Origin: Sediminibacterium sp.
GTDB lineage: Bacteria > Bacteroidota > Bacteroidia > Chitinophagales > Chitinophagaceae
Assembly (NCBI GenBank): GCA_028288645.1
Contig: JAQBNJ010000116.1
Coordinates: 1-8,774 of the forward strand
DNA length: 8,774 bases
Reading direction: 5' to 3'
Position 1 is the first letter of the stretch. Every line of letters begins with the position of its first letter. Below the pieces are notes generated by a model, which was not told where the DNA came from, did not search any database, and saw nothing but the letters and a program-made list of their open reading frames with translations. Shown piece by piece: positions 1-6,274 of this stretch. Both the position numbers and the translations under genes were made by a program.

Positions 1-6
1 GCACAT

Positions 7-36
7 AAAAAAGCAGCCGGTTAGAATGGCTGCTTT
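7..36 (-). terminator. Rho-independent terminator after the outer-membrane protein gene
   Basis: A perfect 9-bp inverted repeat (AAAGCAGCC at 10-18 and GGCTGCTTT at 28-36) encloses a 9-nt loop. Read on the minus strand, the stem is followed by a run of six T (7-12), the classic intrinsic terminator layout. It starts 26 bp past the stop codon of the minus-strand gene ending at 62, so it most likely closes the whole minus-strand set. The plus-strand side has only a weak T run, so strong bidirectional action is not expected. Confidence 0.85.
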
Positions 37-61
37 AATTAGTTTTTTATGGAGAAGTTCA

Positions 62-1432
62 TTAGTCATACTTGCGTGGAACAAACCAAAGATCGCTTAA
101 ACTGATCCCCAAAGAAAATTGAAAATAACTTTCTGTGATATTATTAACAGCCGAACCGCGTTTTCCAAACTGCAAAGCCGTGTTCAGGAAAGTGAACTGG
201 TTATCATAAGCCCTCCATTTACGGATAGGTAAACCGGCGCCGAAAGAAACAGCATAATGTTTCAGGCCATTGCCATCCGGGTTCAGGTAATCTTTACCGG
301 TCATAAAGCCGATACGGTAGTTAACGTTGTTCCAATAACCAATACCGGATAATGGATCGGGGCAGAACTGCGCACCAACTTTAAACTGCCAGCTGTTCGA
401 TAGTCTGTCGGCCTGGTCGTAAAAACGGTAATTGCTCCATTGGGTAGCGGTGTATTCCATACCGATGGACCACATTTCAAAAGTTCCCCGTGTGCCGGTG
501 GTAGCTTTATGAAGCGTAATGCCCGCCGCATAAGTAGAAGGAATGTTTACGGTTCCTTTTATATTGTGCAGCTCTGAAACGGAATCGATTTTTATATCAC
601 CCGCGGTACCTACCGTATACGTTTGTTTCAACTGGTCCTGTGTGGCGCTGAGTTTTTGTTGTAAGCCGCCGGTAAGTCCAAAACGAAGTAAATAATTTTC
701 CGTGGTCTTTGTGGCTACAGTTACTTTTTTGGCAACAGAGAATTCGTATTGCATACCACCATCAAGGAAAGCACCGCCAAAATTGGTTACGGTAGAAGTT
801 TTGGATTGATAGTAAGCAACAGTATCATTGATAAATGCTTTGCGGGTAGTGATGTCTTTGCGGCCAAAATTGTAACCGGTATTAAAACCAAGGCTGAATC
901 CTTTCCATCTTTTACCGATGCCCACAAATACCTGGTTCAGGCCACCGCTTCCCTCGTAAATAGTTTGTAAACTATCGTTGGCTATTCTTTCCCTTGTTTC
1001 GATGGAATAGCTCACTGTGCTCAACGGTTTCAGGCCAAAGGCCATACCCCATCCTTTCGCTTTTTTAAGCGGAACGCCAATGGCAATATAAGAAGGGATA
1101 AAATTATTGGTCGTGAATTTACTGGTTGGTGTTTTACTTGCCAGTGATCTTGAGTCGATGGTAAGACCAAGATCGAAGTTAACCATGTACATCTGGCTAT
1201 AAGTAGCGGGGTTACTGAAATTGATGGATTGCCCCACATTGTTATTTGCGCCATCAGCATATGCTGCGGTTAACCCGCCCAGGGAACGGCTGATAATGTG
1301 CTGGTTGGTATAATATTCACCAAGGCCATACCTGGTAAATGGAGAGTTCTGTTGCGCCTCGGAGCTAAGCAGAAAAAAAACCGGTAAAAGTGCTAAGCAG
1401 AGCCTAGCGATTATTGTACTCACTGATCGCAT
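62..1432 (-). CDS. Putative outer-membrane beta-barrel protein (Bacteroidota type)
   Basis: This 456-aa protein has no firm biochemical role that I can name. Residues 1-26 form a signal peptide: basic start, hydrophobic LCLALLPVFFLLSS, and a likely cleavage after SEA before QQ. The mature start, with SPFTRYGLGEYY and then INFSNPATYS, is the pattern of a widespread Bacteroidota outer-membrane family that resembles FadL/OmpP1-like barrels. The rest has alternating polar and aromatic residues with many short glycine-rich turns, as expected for beta strands, and the C-terminus (SLSDLWFVPRKYD) also looks family-like. The start at 1432 lies inside the end of coaX, giving a 29-bp overlap, with an AAAGG (1438-1442, minus strand) five bases upstream; translation is probably coupled. 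From memory, coaX followed by such a gene is a recurrent order in Bacteroidota, often ahead of TPR and LPS-export genes, but here a terminator follows. Transport of a hydrophobic compound is possible but unproven. Confidence 0.8.
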   Translation of the reverse strand: MRSVSTIIARLCLALLPVFFLLSSEAQQNSPFTRYGLGEYYTNQHIISRSLGGLTAAYADGANNNVGQSINFSNPATYSQMYMVNFDLGLTIDSRSLASKTPTSKFTTNNFIPSYIAIGVPLKKAKGWGMAFGLKPLSTVSYSIETRERIANDSLQTIYEGSGGLNQVFVGIGKRWKGFSLGFNTGYNFGRKDITTRKAFINDTVAYYQSKTSTVTNFGGAFLDGGMQYEFSVAKKVTVATKTTENYLLRFGLTGGLQQKLSATQDQLKQTYTVGTAGDIKIDSVSELHNIKGTVNIPSTYAAGITLHKATTGTRGTFEMWSIGMEYTATQWSNYRFYDQADRLSNSWQFKVGAQFCPDPLSGIGYWNNVNYRIGFMTGKDYLNPDGNGLKHYAVSFGAGLPIRKWRAYDNQFTFLNTALQFGKRGSAVNNITESYFQFSLGISLSDLWFVPRKYD

Positions 1433-2132
1433 ACAAGCCTTTGTAGATTAAGTTAGGGTCGGCAAATATCTTGTTTTTAAGGTGCGGAACAAAAAAACCC
1501 ATATCCCCCCCGGTTAAGAGCACGTTAAAGTTGCTGTATTTCAACGCATAAGCTTCAATAATTCCGTCGATTTCCTTACACATTCCGAGGATAACACCGC
1601 TTAAAATGTTGGTTTTGGTGTCGTAACCCACCAAAGGGAAGCTGGATTCGGGCTTGATCAAAGGCAATAAAGCGGTCTGCTCGTGCATGGCCCTGAACCG
1701 CATATTCATGCCTGGGGAGATGCTTCCGCCAAGAAATTCATGGGCATTGTTCACATAATTATAGGTAATGCAGGTTCCCAAACCGATGGCCAGGTTGTGC
1801 TGTTCCGGGAAAAGATCAACCGCCGCCGCGCAAATAGCCAGCCTGTCGGCCCCGATCGTTTCCGGTTTGCCAACGGGTGTGGTCAGTGGAAGTTTACTGG
1901 TATGATCGAGTTTATGAAAGCGGGTGTGTTTGGCAAGCAGGCTCTCGATCTCCATCGGGTGTTTGATAACAGATGATAAAATGGACTTATCCGGTTTGTA
2001 TTGATCGATCAGTTCCTGGATAGAACTTTCTTCCGCCGTGTAAAGGATCTTTTCTTCTTTAAAATCCCTGTCTTCAAAAACAGCGCATTTTAAACGGGTA
2101 TTGCCGAAATCGAAACAGAGGGTTGTTTGCAT
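1404..2132 (-). CDS. coaX: Type III pantothenate kinase
   Basis: Phosphorylates pantothenate with ATP, the first step of coenzyme A synthesis, in the cytoplasm. At 242 aa it is near the usual 250-260. Family motifs are in order: the N-terminal phosphate-binding DFGNTRLK (8-15), GADR (94-97), whose Asp96 matches the catalytic base of characterised enzymes, the GT motif LGTCITYN (118-125), GGSISPG (135-141), TGG (207-209), and the C-terminal NLIYKGLYAISEYN. One departure stands out: the family's D-x-G-T is G117-L-G-T here, and the later Asp of the TxxD segment is Asn125. In the Thermotoga enzyme, as I recall it, the first of these Asp residues binds the activating monovalent cation, so cation dependence may differ. 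The substrate and catalytic motifs are otherwise intact, so I expect an active enzyme. Its 3' end overlaps the outer-membrane gene by 29 bp. No clear promoter is visible in the repeat-rich 83-bp gap upstream. Confidence 0.93.
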   Translation of the reverse strand: MQTTLCFDFGNTRLKCAVFEDRDFKEEKILYTAEESSIQELIDQYKPDKSILSSVIKHPMEIESLLAKHTRFHKLDHTSKLPLTTPVGKPETIGADRLAICAAAVDLFPEQHNLAIGLGTCITYNYVNNAHEFLGGSISPGMNMRFRAMHEQTALLPLIKPESSFPLVGYDTKTNILSGVILGMCKEIDGIIEAYALKYSNFNVLLTGGDMGFFVPHLKNKIFADPNLIYKGLYAISEYNNR

Positions 2133-2144
2133 AGTGTAATGTGA

Positions 2145-2217
2145 GTGGTAAAACGTCAGTCATAAGTCGTCAATCGTGAGTGGGCCACTGACGACCACGG
2201 CTGACGATTCACGATTC
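2145..2217. repeat. Degenerate intergenic repeat of TCGTSA-like words
   Basis: The gap between the LON-domain gene and coaX is filled by variations of one short word, such as GTCAGTC, GTCGTCA, TCGTGAG, CTGACGAC and CTGACGATTCACGATTC. Several pair as inverted repeats: GTCGTCA (2166-2172) with TGACGAC (2189-2195) exactly, and 2168-2180 with 2201-2213 with two mismatches. The near-palindrome AGTGGGCCACT lies at the centre. It has no T run and no open frame. It probably belongs to the short-word intergenic repeats common in this phylum; a role in mRNA ends or spacing is only a guess. Confidence 0.6.
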
Positions 2218-2857
2218 AAAAATCAAAATTAAATCCTTTCATCTCTTTAAAATGCCCGTTCAGCTGGATCTTTTCTTTCAGGTTCTCCATTCCTGCCACT
2301 ACCGGTAATACTTTGCTGAGATGGCGTTTCAGATATTCCAGCCTTTGCATTTCATATAAGAGCTGCAATACTTCGTATTCTTCTTCGAGCGATAATCCTG
2401 CATGATGGGCGATATCGTAGCTGGTCAATAACTCATCGGGTTTGGAAAAATCTTTGGTTACATTCAGCAGTTTGTGCAGTTCACGGATGCCCGCCAGTAC
2501 TTTCCGCAACAATTCTTTGTGCCCCGTTTCTGAATTGGGAGGATAATTCACAATGGCGCCGCTGTATAATTTTTCGGGAATGGATCTTACTATTTCCAAT
2601 ATCCTGAAAACCTGCAGCCCGTTTGTGCGGATATCCATTTTTCCATCTTCATACACTTCCGCTATTTCTTTTATCTCAACCAATGTGCCCATTTCGGAAA
2701 TGCCCCCGCTTACTACAGGCGGAATGCCAAAGGGTTTTGCTTCTGCATAACATTCGTTGATCAGTTGTTTGTACCGCGGTTCGAAAATGTGAAGGTTTAG
2801 TTTTTCACCGGGATAAATCACCATCGCTAAAGGAAATATTGGAACAAAATTCGTCAT
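2216..2857 (-). CDS. Stand-alone LON peptidase substrate-binding domain protein
   Basis: This 213-aa cytoplasmic protein consists of the N-terminal LON domain without the ATPase or protease parts of Lon. The opening VPIFPLAMVIYPGEKLNLHIFEPRY (5-29) is the hallmark of the family, and DGKMDIRTNGLQVFRI (71-86) is the second conserved block. The C-terminal half is helical, with leucine-rich stretches (EVLQLLYEMQRLEYLKRHL). Such proteins are thought to bind unfolded or regulatory protein segments, but no substrate is known here and a peptidase role should not be assumed. Length fits the roughly 190-220 aa of stand-alone members. A TAACTTTG box (2862-2869) lies only four bases ahead of the start codon, so the gene may have its own promoter and a leaderless message. 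It is separated from the upstream glycosyltransferase by a long hairpin and from coaX by a repeat-rich gap. Confidence 0.88.
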   Translation of the reverse strand: MTNFVPIFPLAMVIYPGEKLNLHIFEPRYKQLINECYAEAKPFGIPPVVSGGISEMGTLVEIKEIAEVYEDGKMDIRTNGLQVFRILEIVRSIPEKLYSGAIVNYPPNSETGHKELLRKVLAGIRELHKLLNVTKDFSKPDELLTSYDIAHHAGLSLEEEYEVLQLLYEMQRLEYLKRHLSKVLPVVAGMENLKEKIQLNGHFKEMKGFNFDF

Positions 2858-2861
2858 ACAG

Positions 2862-2869
2862 CAAAGTTA
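2862..2869 (-). promoter_or_regulatory. Possible -7 box (TAnnTTTG) for the LON-domain gene
   Basis: Minus strand reads TAACTTTG, an exact match to the Bacteroidota -7 consensus. It ends four bases before the ATG at 2857, which would put transcription start at or next to the start codon. No TTG/TTTG -33 element is visible at the usual distance, because the hairpin arm occupies that place. The box could be a chance match. Confidence 0.4.
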
Positions 2870-2873
2870 ATAA

Positions 2874-2934
2874 AACCGTGCCTCTGTGTCTCTGTGTGCA
2901 ATTTATTTTCACACAGAGACACAGAGGCACGGTT
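2874..2934. repeat. Perfect 25-bp inverted repeat with 11-nt loop
   Basis: The arms at 2874-2898 and 2910-2934 are exact reverse complements, separated by an AT-rich 11-nt loop. Each arm is itself repetitive (CTCTGTGT repeated, flanked by CCGTGC). It begins three bases past the stop codon of the glycosyltransferase and ends 16 bp before the LON-domain start. The stem is very stable and may protect or end the upstream message, but there is no U run of the normal length, so it is not a standard intrinsic terminator. CACAGAGACACAGAG-like palindromes recur between genes in this phylum, as I recall. Confidence 0.9.
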
Positions 2935-2937
2935 AGA

Positions 2938-3696
2938 TCATTTATTATTGAGTTCCCTTAATCTTGTGTATTTCAACCATGTGTACCATGCATTCATTTT
3001 TGCCACAATAAACCCGGCTTCCCCATCTAAAAATCCCAAACGGAAAAGATAATTTTTTATAAAAGAAAATACAGGTGCTGCGCGGCATTGTATCCAGGAC
3101 GCTTTCTTTCCCTGTGAATGATATTTCTGCGCATTTAACATGGCATAGTTCACAGTCTTGGCAGCAAATTCCTCTATGTTCCTGGATGTGTAATGATGAA
3201 TATATCCTTCCGTAATGGTAACCGTTTTTGTACCTGCGGGAAAAACAAGTCCTTCATGCACTGCCGCTTCGTTCCAGGCAACATGTGTACGGTTGTACAA
3301 ACGTACGTGCTGGTCATTTGCCCACTCACCAAAACGGATCATGCTATCTGCAAAAAACGCGCGGAAACGGATGTTGTAAACAACTGTAGTATCGCTGAGT
3401 GTAAACGTTTGTAAATGTTTGACCAGCGCTTCATCAATAATCTCATCTGCATCGATGGATAAGATCCAGTCATGTTTGGCGGCAGCAACGCCTTTGTTCT
3501 TGTTGATGCCGTATCCTTCCCAATTTGTTTCGATCAGTTTTGCGCCGGATGCTGTAACGATGGATTGTGTGCTATCGGTACTGCCGCTGTCAACCACCAC
3601 CACATCATCCGAAACCAACTGCGCTGCTGCAATGGTTCTGCCAATGATATGTGCTTCATTGCGGCAAATGATCACAACGGAAATGAGTTTATTCAT
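2938..3696 (-). CDS. Family 2 glycosyltransferase, WaaE/KdtX-like
   Basis: A 252-aa GT-A fold enzyme that transfers a sugar from a nucleotide donor, probably to a lipid-linked or LPS-core glycan on the cytoplasmic face of the membrane. Visible motifs are ISVVIICRNEAHII (5-18), DSGSTDST (36-43), the metal-binding D-x-D in WILSIDADEIID (77-88), WNEAAVHEGL (141-150) and FRLGFLDGEAGF (218-229). The last two are typical of the LPS core beta-1,4-glucosyltransferase-like subgroup (WaaE/KdtX), although many members act on other glycans, so donor and acceptor remain unknown. No membrane segment is evident. Its ATG overlaps the end of the ligase-like gene by 8 bp (ATGAATAA), which indicates coupled translation and a shared pathway. 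Length matches the subgroup (about 250 aa). Confidence 0.9.
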   Translation of the reverse strand: MNKLISVVIICRNEAHIIGRTIAAAQLVSDDVVVVDSGSTDSTQSIVTASGAKLIETNWEGYGINKNKGVAAAKHDWILSIDADEIIDEALVKHLQTFTLSDTTVVYNIRFRAFFADSMIRFGEWANDQHVRLYNRTHVAWNEAAVHEGLVFPAGTKTVTITEGYIHHYTSRNIEEFAAKTVNYAMLNAQKYHSQGKKASWIQCRAAPVFSFIKNYLFRLGFLDGEAGFIVAKMNAWYTWLKYTRLRELNNK

Positions 3697-4909
3697 GTAA
3701 CGGCGCTGTTAATTTCTGTTGCCCAAAGAAAGCAATAAAAGCCAGGATTACCACGCCATACTGTCCTTCGAGTGTATCATCAATTAAAAAAGGAATGAGG
3801 GAAGTCAATGATAAAACAATAGATAGGCCATTGTTCGAAGTGGTTGCATATAACAACAATAGTAAACCCACGGTAAAGCAGATCAATCCCGGCCATCCGC
3901 TCCCGGCGCCATACACCAACCATTCATTGGCGGGCAGGAATCTTTCATAGGCGAGGCTGGAAGGATGATTGCTTTGGTGCCATTGATCCACTTCGTTCAA
4001 AATATCACCAAAGCCAACGCCCTTAACCGGGTGTTGCATTGTGATCTCATAACCTGCACGGATCGATAACCATCTTGATGCATCTCCATAACCGGGCATT
4101 ATATTTCCTTTGGAATAATTGTCAAAATCATACACCACATACTGGATGCGGTTGCGCAGAGTGGGCATGGTATAATAATAAAACGAAGCGATGGCGGTTG
4201 CGATCACAATAACAGACAAAGCGGTCTTCCATTTTTTCTGAACAATAATGGCGTATAAAAAATAAAACAAACAACCGGCATATAAACAAACCAATCCTGT
4301 TTTCGCGGCAAGTATATGCAGGTAGGTTACGAGAAAAACAATAACAAGAAGTAAAACAGGCCGTATGTGTTTTTGCTTTTCATATAACAGGCAACGAAAA
4401 GCCAGTAATGTGGCTATTGTAACGAGCCAGCTAAAGCGGATATGGTCATTATCCATCGGTGTAGGTAATGTTTTTGCTTTCAGATATGCTTCCTGTATCG
4501 CCGAAGAATATTGTAACAAACTCCAGCAGCAGCCGATGCAAACAACCAGCAAAAAGATCCAGGTGATCTGTTCCCATCTTTTTTCGGATAGTTGAACCGA
4601 TGATAAACCGAGCATCATGGTAAGCAAAGGAAGTTTTATGGAGAGGCTGTTCCACCACAATCCTTTGTCAGTACTCCAGTATCCTGAAAGAAGAACAGGT
4701 AGCAAAAGCAAAATAATCGCGGGCAGGTAGGTTCTTTTTATTTCCTTCAGGTTAAAAAAGAACGGAACAACGATCAATACAGATACAAAAGAAACCATTG
4801 CCCGGCTCACCAATAGACCAACAAACAGCAAAACCAATGATGCAGTGATCCATTGTTCGGCCCATTTATTTTTCAACACTCTTTGCATCATGTGCCGAAA
4901 TTCGTTCAT
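3689..4909 (-). CDS. O-antigen ligase/polymerase-like polytopic membrane protein
   Basis: A 406-aa inner-membrane protein with about ten hydrophobic segments, for example residues 21-34, 39-53, 62-75, 113-130, 184-200, 203-222, 230-246, 341-355 and 384-396. A large hydrophilic loop at about 250-335 holds the family's weakly conserved features: DASRWLSIRAGY (276-287), HPVKGVGFGD (293-302) and PANEWL (326-331). This is the layout of the Wzy/WaaL superfamily (O-antigen ligase domain), which joins or polymerises glycan chains in the periplasm. The His that usually precedes Asn in the HNxxL-like motif is Ala here, so ligase activity is less certain. I chose the ATG at 4909; 4888 or 4891 are alternatives. 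The frame stays open to 5233, but that extension lies antisense to the GTPase gene and does not look like protein. The coupled glycosyltransferase downstream supports a glycan role. Confidence 0.83.
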   Translation of the reverse strand: MNEFRHMMQRVLKNKWAEQWITASLVLLFVGLLVSRAMVSFVSVLIVVPFFFNLKEIKRTYLPAIILLLLPVLLSGYWSTDKGLWWNSLSIKLPLLTMMLGLSSVQLSEKRWEQITWIFLLVVCIGCCWSLLQYSSAIQEAYLKAKTLPTPMDNDHIRFSWLVTIATLLAFRCLLYEKQKHIRPVLLLVIVFLVTYLHILAAKTGLVCLYAGCLFYFLYAIIVQKKWKTALSVIVIATAIASFYYYTMPTLRNRIQYVVYDFDNYSKGNIMPGYGDASRWLSIRAGYEITMQHPVKGVGFGDILNEVDQWHQSNHPSSLAYERFLPANEWLVYGAGSGWPGLICFTVGLLLLLYATTSNNGLSIVLSLTSLIPFLIDDTLEGQYGVVILAFIAFFGQQKLTAPLHE

Positions 4910-4928
4910 CCAGTTTACTTTAGCAATC

Positions 4929-5822
4929 ATGTGGGAGGATTTATTACAGGATATACTACAAGGCAACACCCGTTCGCTTGCCAGGGCTATTTCTTTGGTG
5001 GAGAATGAAATGGAAGGATACCAATGGTTCCTGCAGCAACTTCCTGCTTCGCCGGCAAAGATCATTGGCATTACCGGCCCGCCGGGCGCTGGTAAAAGCA
5101 CATTGGTTGATGCTTTGATCGGTGAGATCGTTGTGCAGGATAAAAAAGTGGGTGTATTGTGTATCGATCCTTCTTCACCCTTTAACCTCGGCGCTTTGCT
5201 GGGCGACAGGATCCGGATGAGCGAATGGTACAATCATCCCAACGTTTTTATCCGCTCACTCGCAACGCGTGGGAGCCTGGGAGGACTGCATCCAAAAATT
5301 ATTGAGATAGCAGATGTGATGAAAGCGGCTGGTTTTGATCATATCATTATTGAAACCGTAGGTGTTGGACAAAGCGAGATAGAAATAGCCGGCCTTGCTG
5401 ATACAACGGTAGTAGTGGTCGTACCCGAAGCCGGTGATGAAGTGCAAACCATGAAAGCGGGATTGATGGAGATCGCTGATATTTTCGTAGTAAATAAAGC
5501 CGACCGCCCCGATGCAGATACTTTTGTAAAGAATTTGCGGTTGATGCTGGCGCCCGCTTTCCATCGCTCCACCAATGAGATCGCTATTGTAAAAACGATC
5601 GCTTCGCAGAAAGAAGGGATCAAAGAATTGTTTGAAAAGATCACGGCACACCAGCAATTAGTGCAGAGCTCCGATAAAAAATACTGGTTGCTGGCTGAGA
5701 AGGCATTTCACCTGATACAGCAACACCGGATGAAGGATATTGATAAATCCGTACTTAAAAAAGAACTGGAAATTTCCGGTAGTGCTAACCTATACCGGTT
5801 TATCGAGCGATATGTTCCGTAA
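4929..5822 (+). CDS. meaB: MeaB/ArgK-type P-loop GTPase (acyl-CoA mutase chaperone)
   Basis: This 297-aa G3E-family GTPase loads and protects B12-dependent acyl-CoA mutases such as methylmalonyl-CoA mutase; older annotations call it LAO/AO transport ATPase. The cytoplasmic protein has a helical N-terminus (ISLVENE), Walker A GPPGAGKST (50-58), GVLCIDPSSP (75-84), IETVGVGQSE (141-150) with the switch II-like Gly, and the guanine motif NKAD (189-192). The start at 4929 (MWEDLLQDILQGN) matches the usual N-terminus. Upstream codons back to 4845 belong to the antisense of the ligase gene and look non-coding. Characterised members run to about 330 aa, so the C-terminal dimerisation arm is short here, as far as I can judge without alignment. 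No mutase gene lies in the window. The neighbouring ligase gene starts only 19 bp away on the other strand. Confidence 0.92.
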   Translation: MWEDLLQDILQGNTRSLARAISLVENEMEGYQWFLQQLPASPAKIIGITGPPGAGKSTLVDALIGEIVVQDKKVGVLCIDPSSPFNLGALLGDRIRMSEWYNHPNVFIRSLATRGSLGGLHPKIIEIADVMKAAGFDHIIIETVGVGQSEIEIAGLADTTVVVVVPEAGDEVQTMKAGLMEIADIFVVNKADRPDADTFVKNLRLMLAPAFHRSTNEIAIVKTIASQKEGIKELFEKITAHQQLVQSSDKKYWLLAEKAFHLIQQHRMKDIDKSVLKKELEISGSANLYRFIERYVP

Positions 5823-5847
5823 GTACTTTGTTTAAGCGAATTCCTAA

Positions 5848-5939
5848 CACGAATTTCACGAATTAGAACGAATGATCCCCGATTTGTAGATCCGCTATGT
5901 GTTTATAGAGTTCATTCGTGCTAATTCGTGTAATTCGTG
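5848..5939. repeat. Imperfect 28-bp inverted repeat between convergent genes
   Basis: The arms at 5848-5875 and 5912-5939 match as reverse complements at 26 of 28 positions, with a 36-nt spacer. Each arm is three copies of a roughly 9-bp unit containing CACGAATT or its complement AATTCGTG. It fills most of the gap between the GTPase gene and the minus-strand CxxC gene, both of which end here, so it may serve as a shared transcript-end structure. There is no T run, and no open reading frame is apparent. The AATTCGTG word recurs between genes in Bacteroidota, as I recall. Confidence 0.85.
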
Positions 5940-5954
5940 AACTCGGTTTTCGAT

Positions 5955-6209
5955 CTACCTGGATCGGTTGTTGGCATCTTTGTTTAATTCCTTCTCATTC
6001 TTCCACCATTTCCACCCGATATAACCCATAATGGCAAAAGGCGCGGCGGCAAGATATAAGATAGCTGAGTTTAAAGCGGAGGCAGGGCCCTCGCCCAATT
6101 GCGAGGCGGTTTTAGTGCAGATAGAACATTGCGCATTCAAAAGAGTAACATTGAACGCGGAAAGCATGGTAAAACAAAACAATACTTTCTTCCTCATCTC
6201 ATAATTCAT
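5955..6209 (-). CDS. Small CxxC membrane protein of unknown function
   Basis: This 84-aa protein is not recognised by function. Residues 1-26 form a signal peptide (MNYEMRKKVLFCFTMLSAF, ending LNA), so the mature protein would begin QCSICTKTASQLGEG, with the Cys pair C28 and C31. A transmembrane helix follows (about 49-68, ILYLAAAPFAIMGYIGWKWW), then a charged tail (NEKELNKDANNRSR). No lipobox is present, since Gln precedes the first Cys. The CxxC at the outer side of the membrane could bind a metal or take part in thiol chemistry; that is inference only. I recall similar short proteins with a CSIC or CAMC motif, a GLN-like turn and a final helix in other Bacteroidota, but no assigned role. 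ATG at 6209 is used; Met5 (6197) is a possible alternative. A TATCTTTG box lies eight bases upstream. Confidence 0.75.
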   Translation of the reverse strand: MNYEMRKKVLFCFTMLSAFNVTLLNAQCSICTKTASQLGEGPASALNSAILYLAAAPFAIMGYIGWKWWKNEKELNKDANNRSR

Positions 6210-6217
6210 TTCTGCTG

Positions 6218-6225
6218 CAAAGATA
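6218..6225 (-). promoter_or_regulatory. Possible -7 box (TAnnTTTG) for the small CxxC protein gene
   Basis: Minus strand TATCTTTG is an exact -7 consensus match in the 65-bp divergent gap. It lies eight bases ahead of the ATG at 6209, giving a message with almost no leader; if Met5 is the true start, the leader would be about 15 nt. No good -33 element is seen at 18-20 bp upstream, so the call is moderate. Confidence 0.45.
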
Positions 6226-6249
6226 TGACTGTAAATAATGCAGAATCGT

Positions 6250-6257
6250 TAACTTTC
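6250..6257 (+). promoter_or_regulatory. Weak -7-like box for the aminotransferase gene
   Basis: TAACTTTC differs from TAnnTTTG only in the last base and sits 17 bp before the GTG start at 6275. There is no clear -33 partner. It shares the short divergent gap with the minus-strand box at 6218-6225, so the two promoters would overlap. Confidence 0.25.
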
Positions 6258-6274
6258 TTTTTCAAATTATTCAT

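Noticed and set aside
4845..4928. Upstream ATG for the GTPase (325 aa)
   Set aside because: The extra 28 residues are antisense to the ligase N-terminus, and the known family start MWEDLLQ... begins at 4929.
4910..5233. N-terminal extension of the ligase-like frame (to 514 aa)
   Set aside because: It is antisense to the P-loop and switch regions of the GTPase gene, has no membrane or family character, and the 406-aa version matches the expected length.
5848..5939. CRISPR array
   Set aside because: Units are about 9 bp, have no spacers of constant length and no cas genes are nearby.
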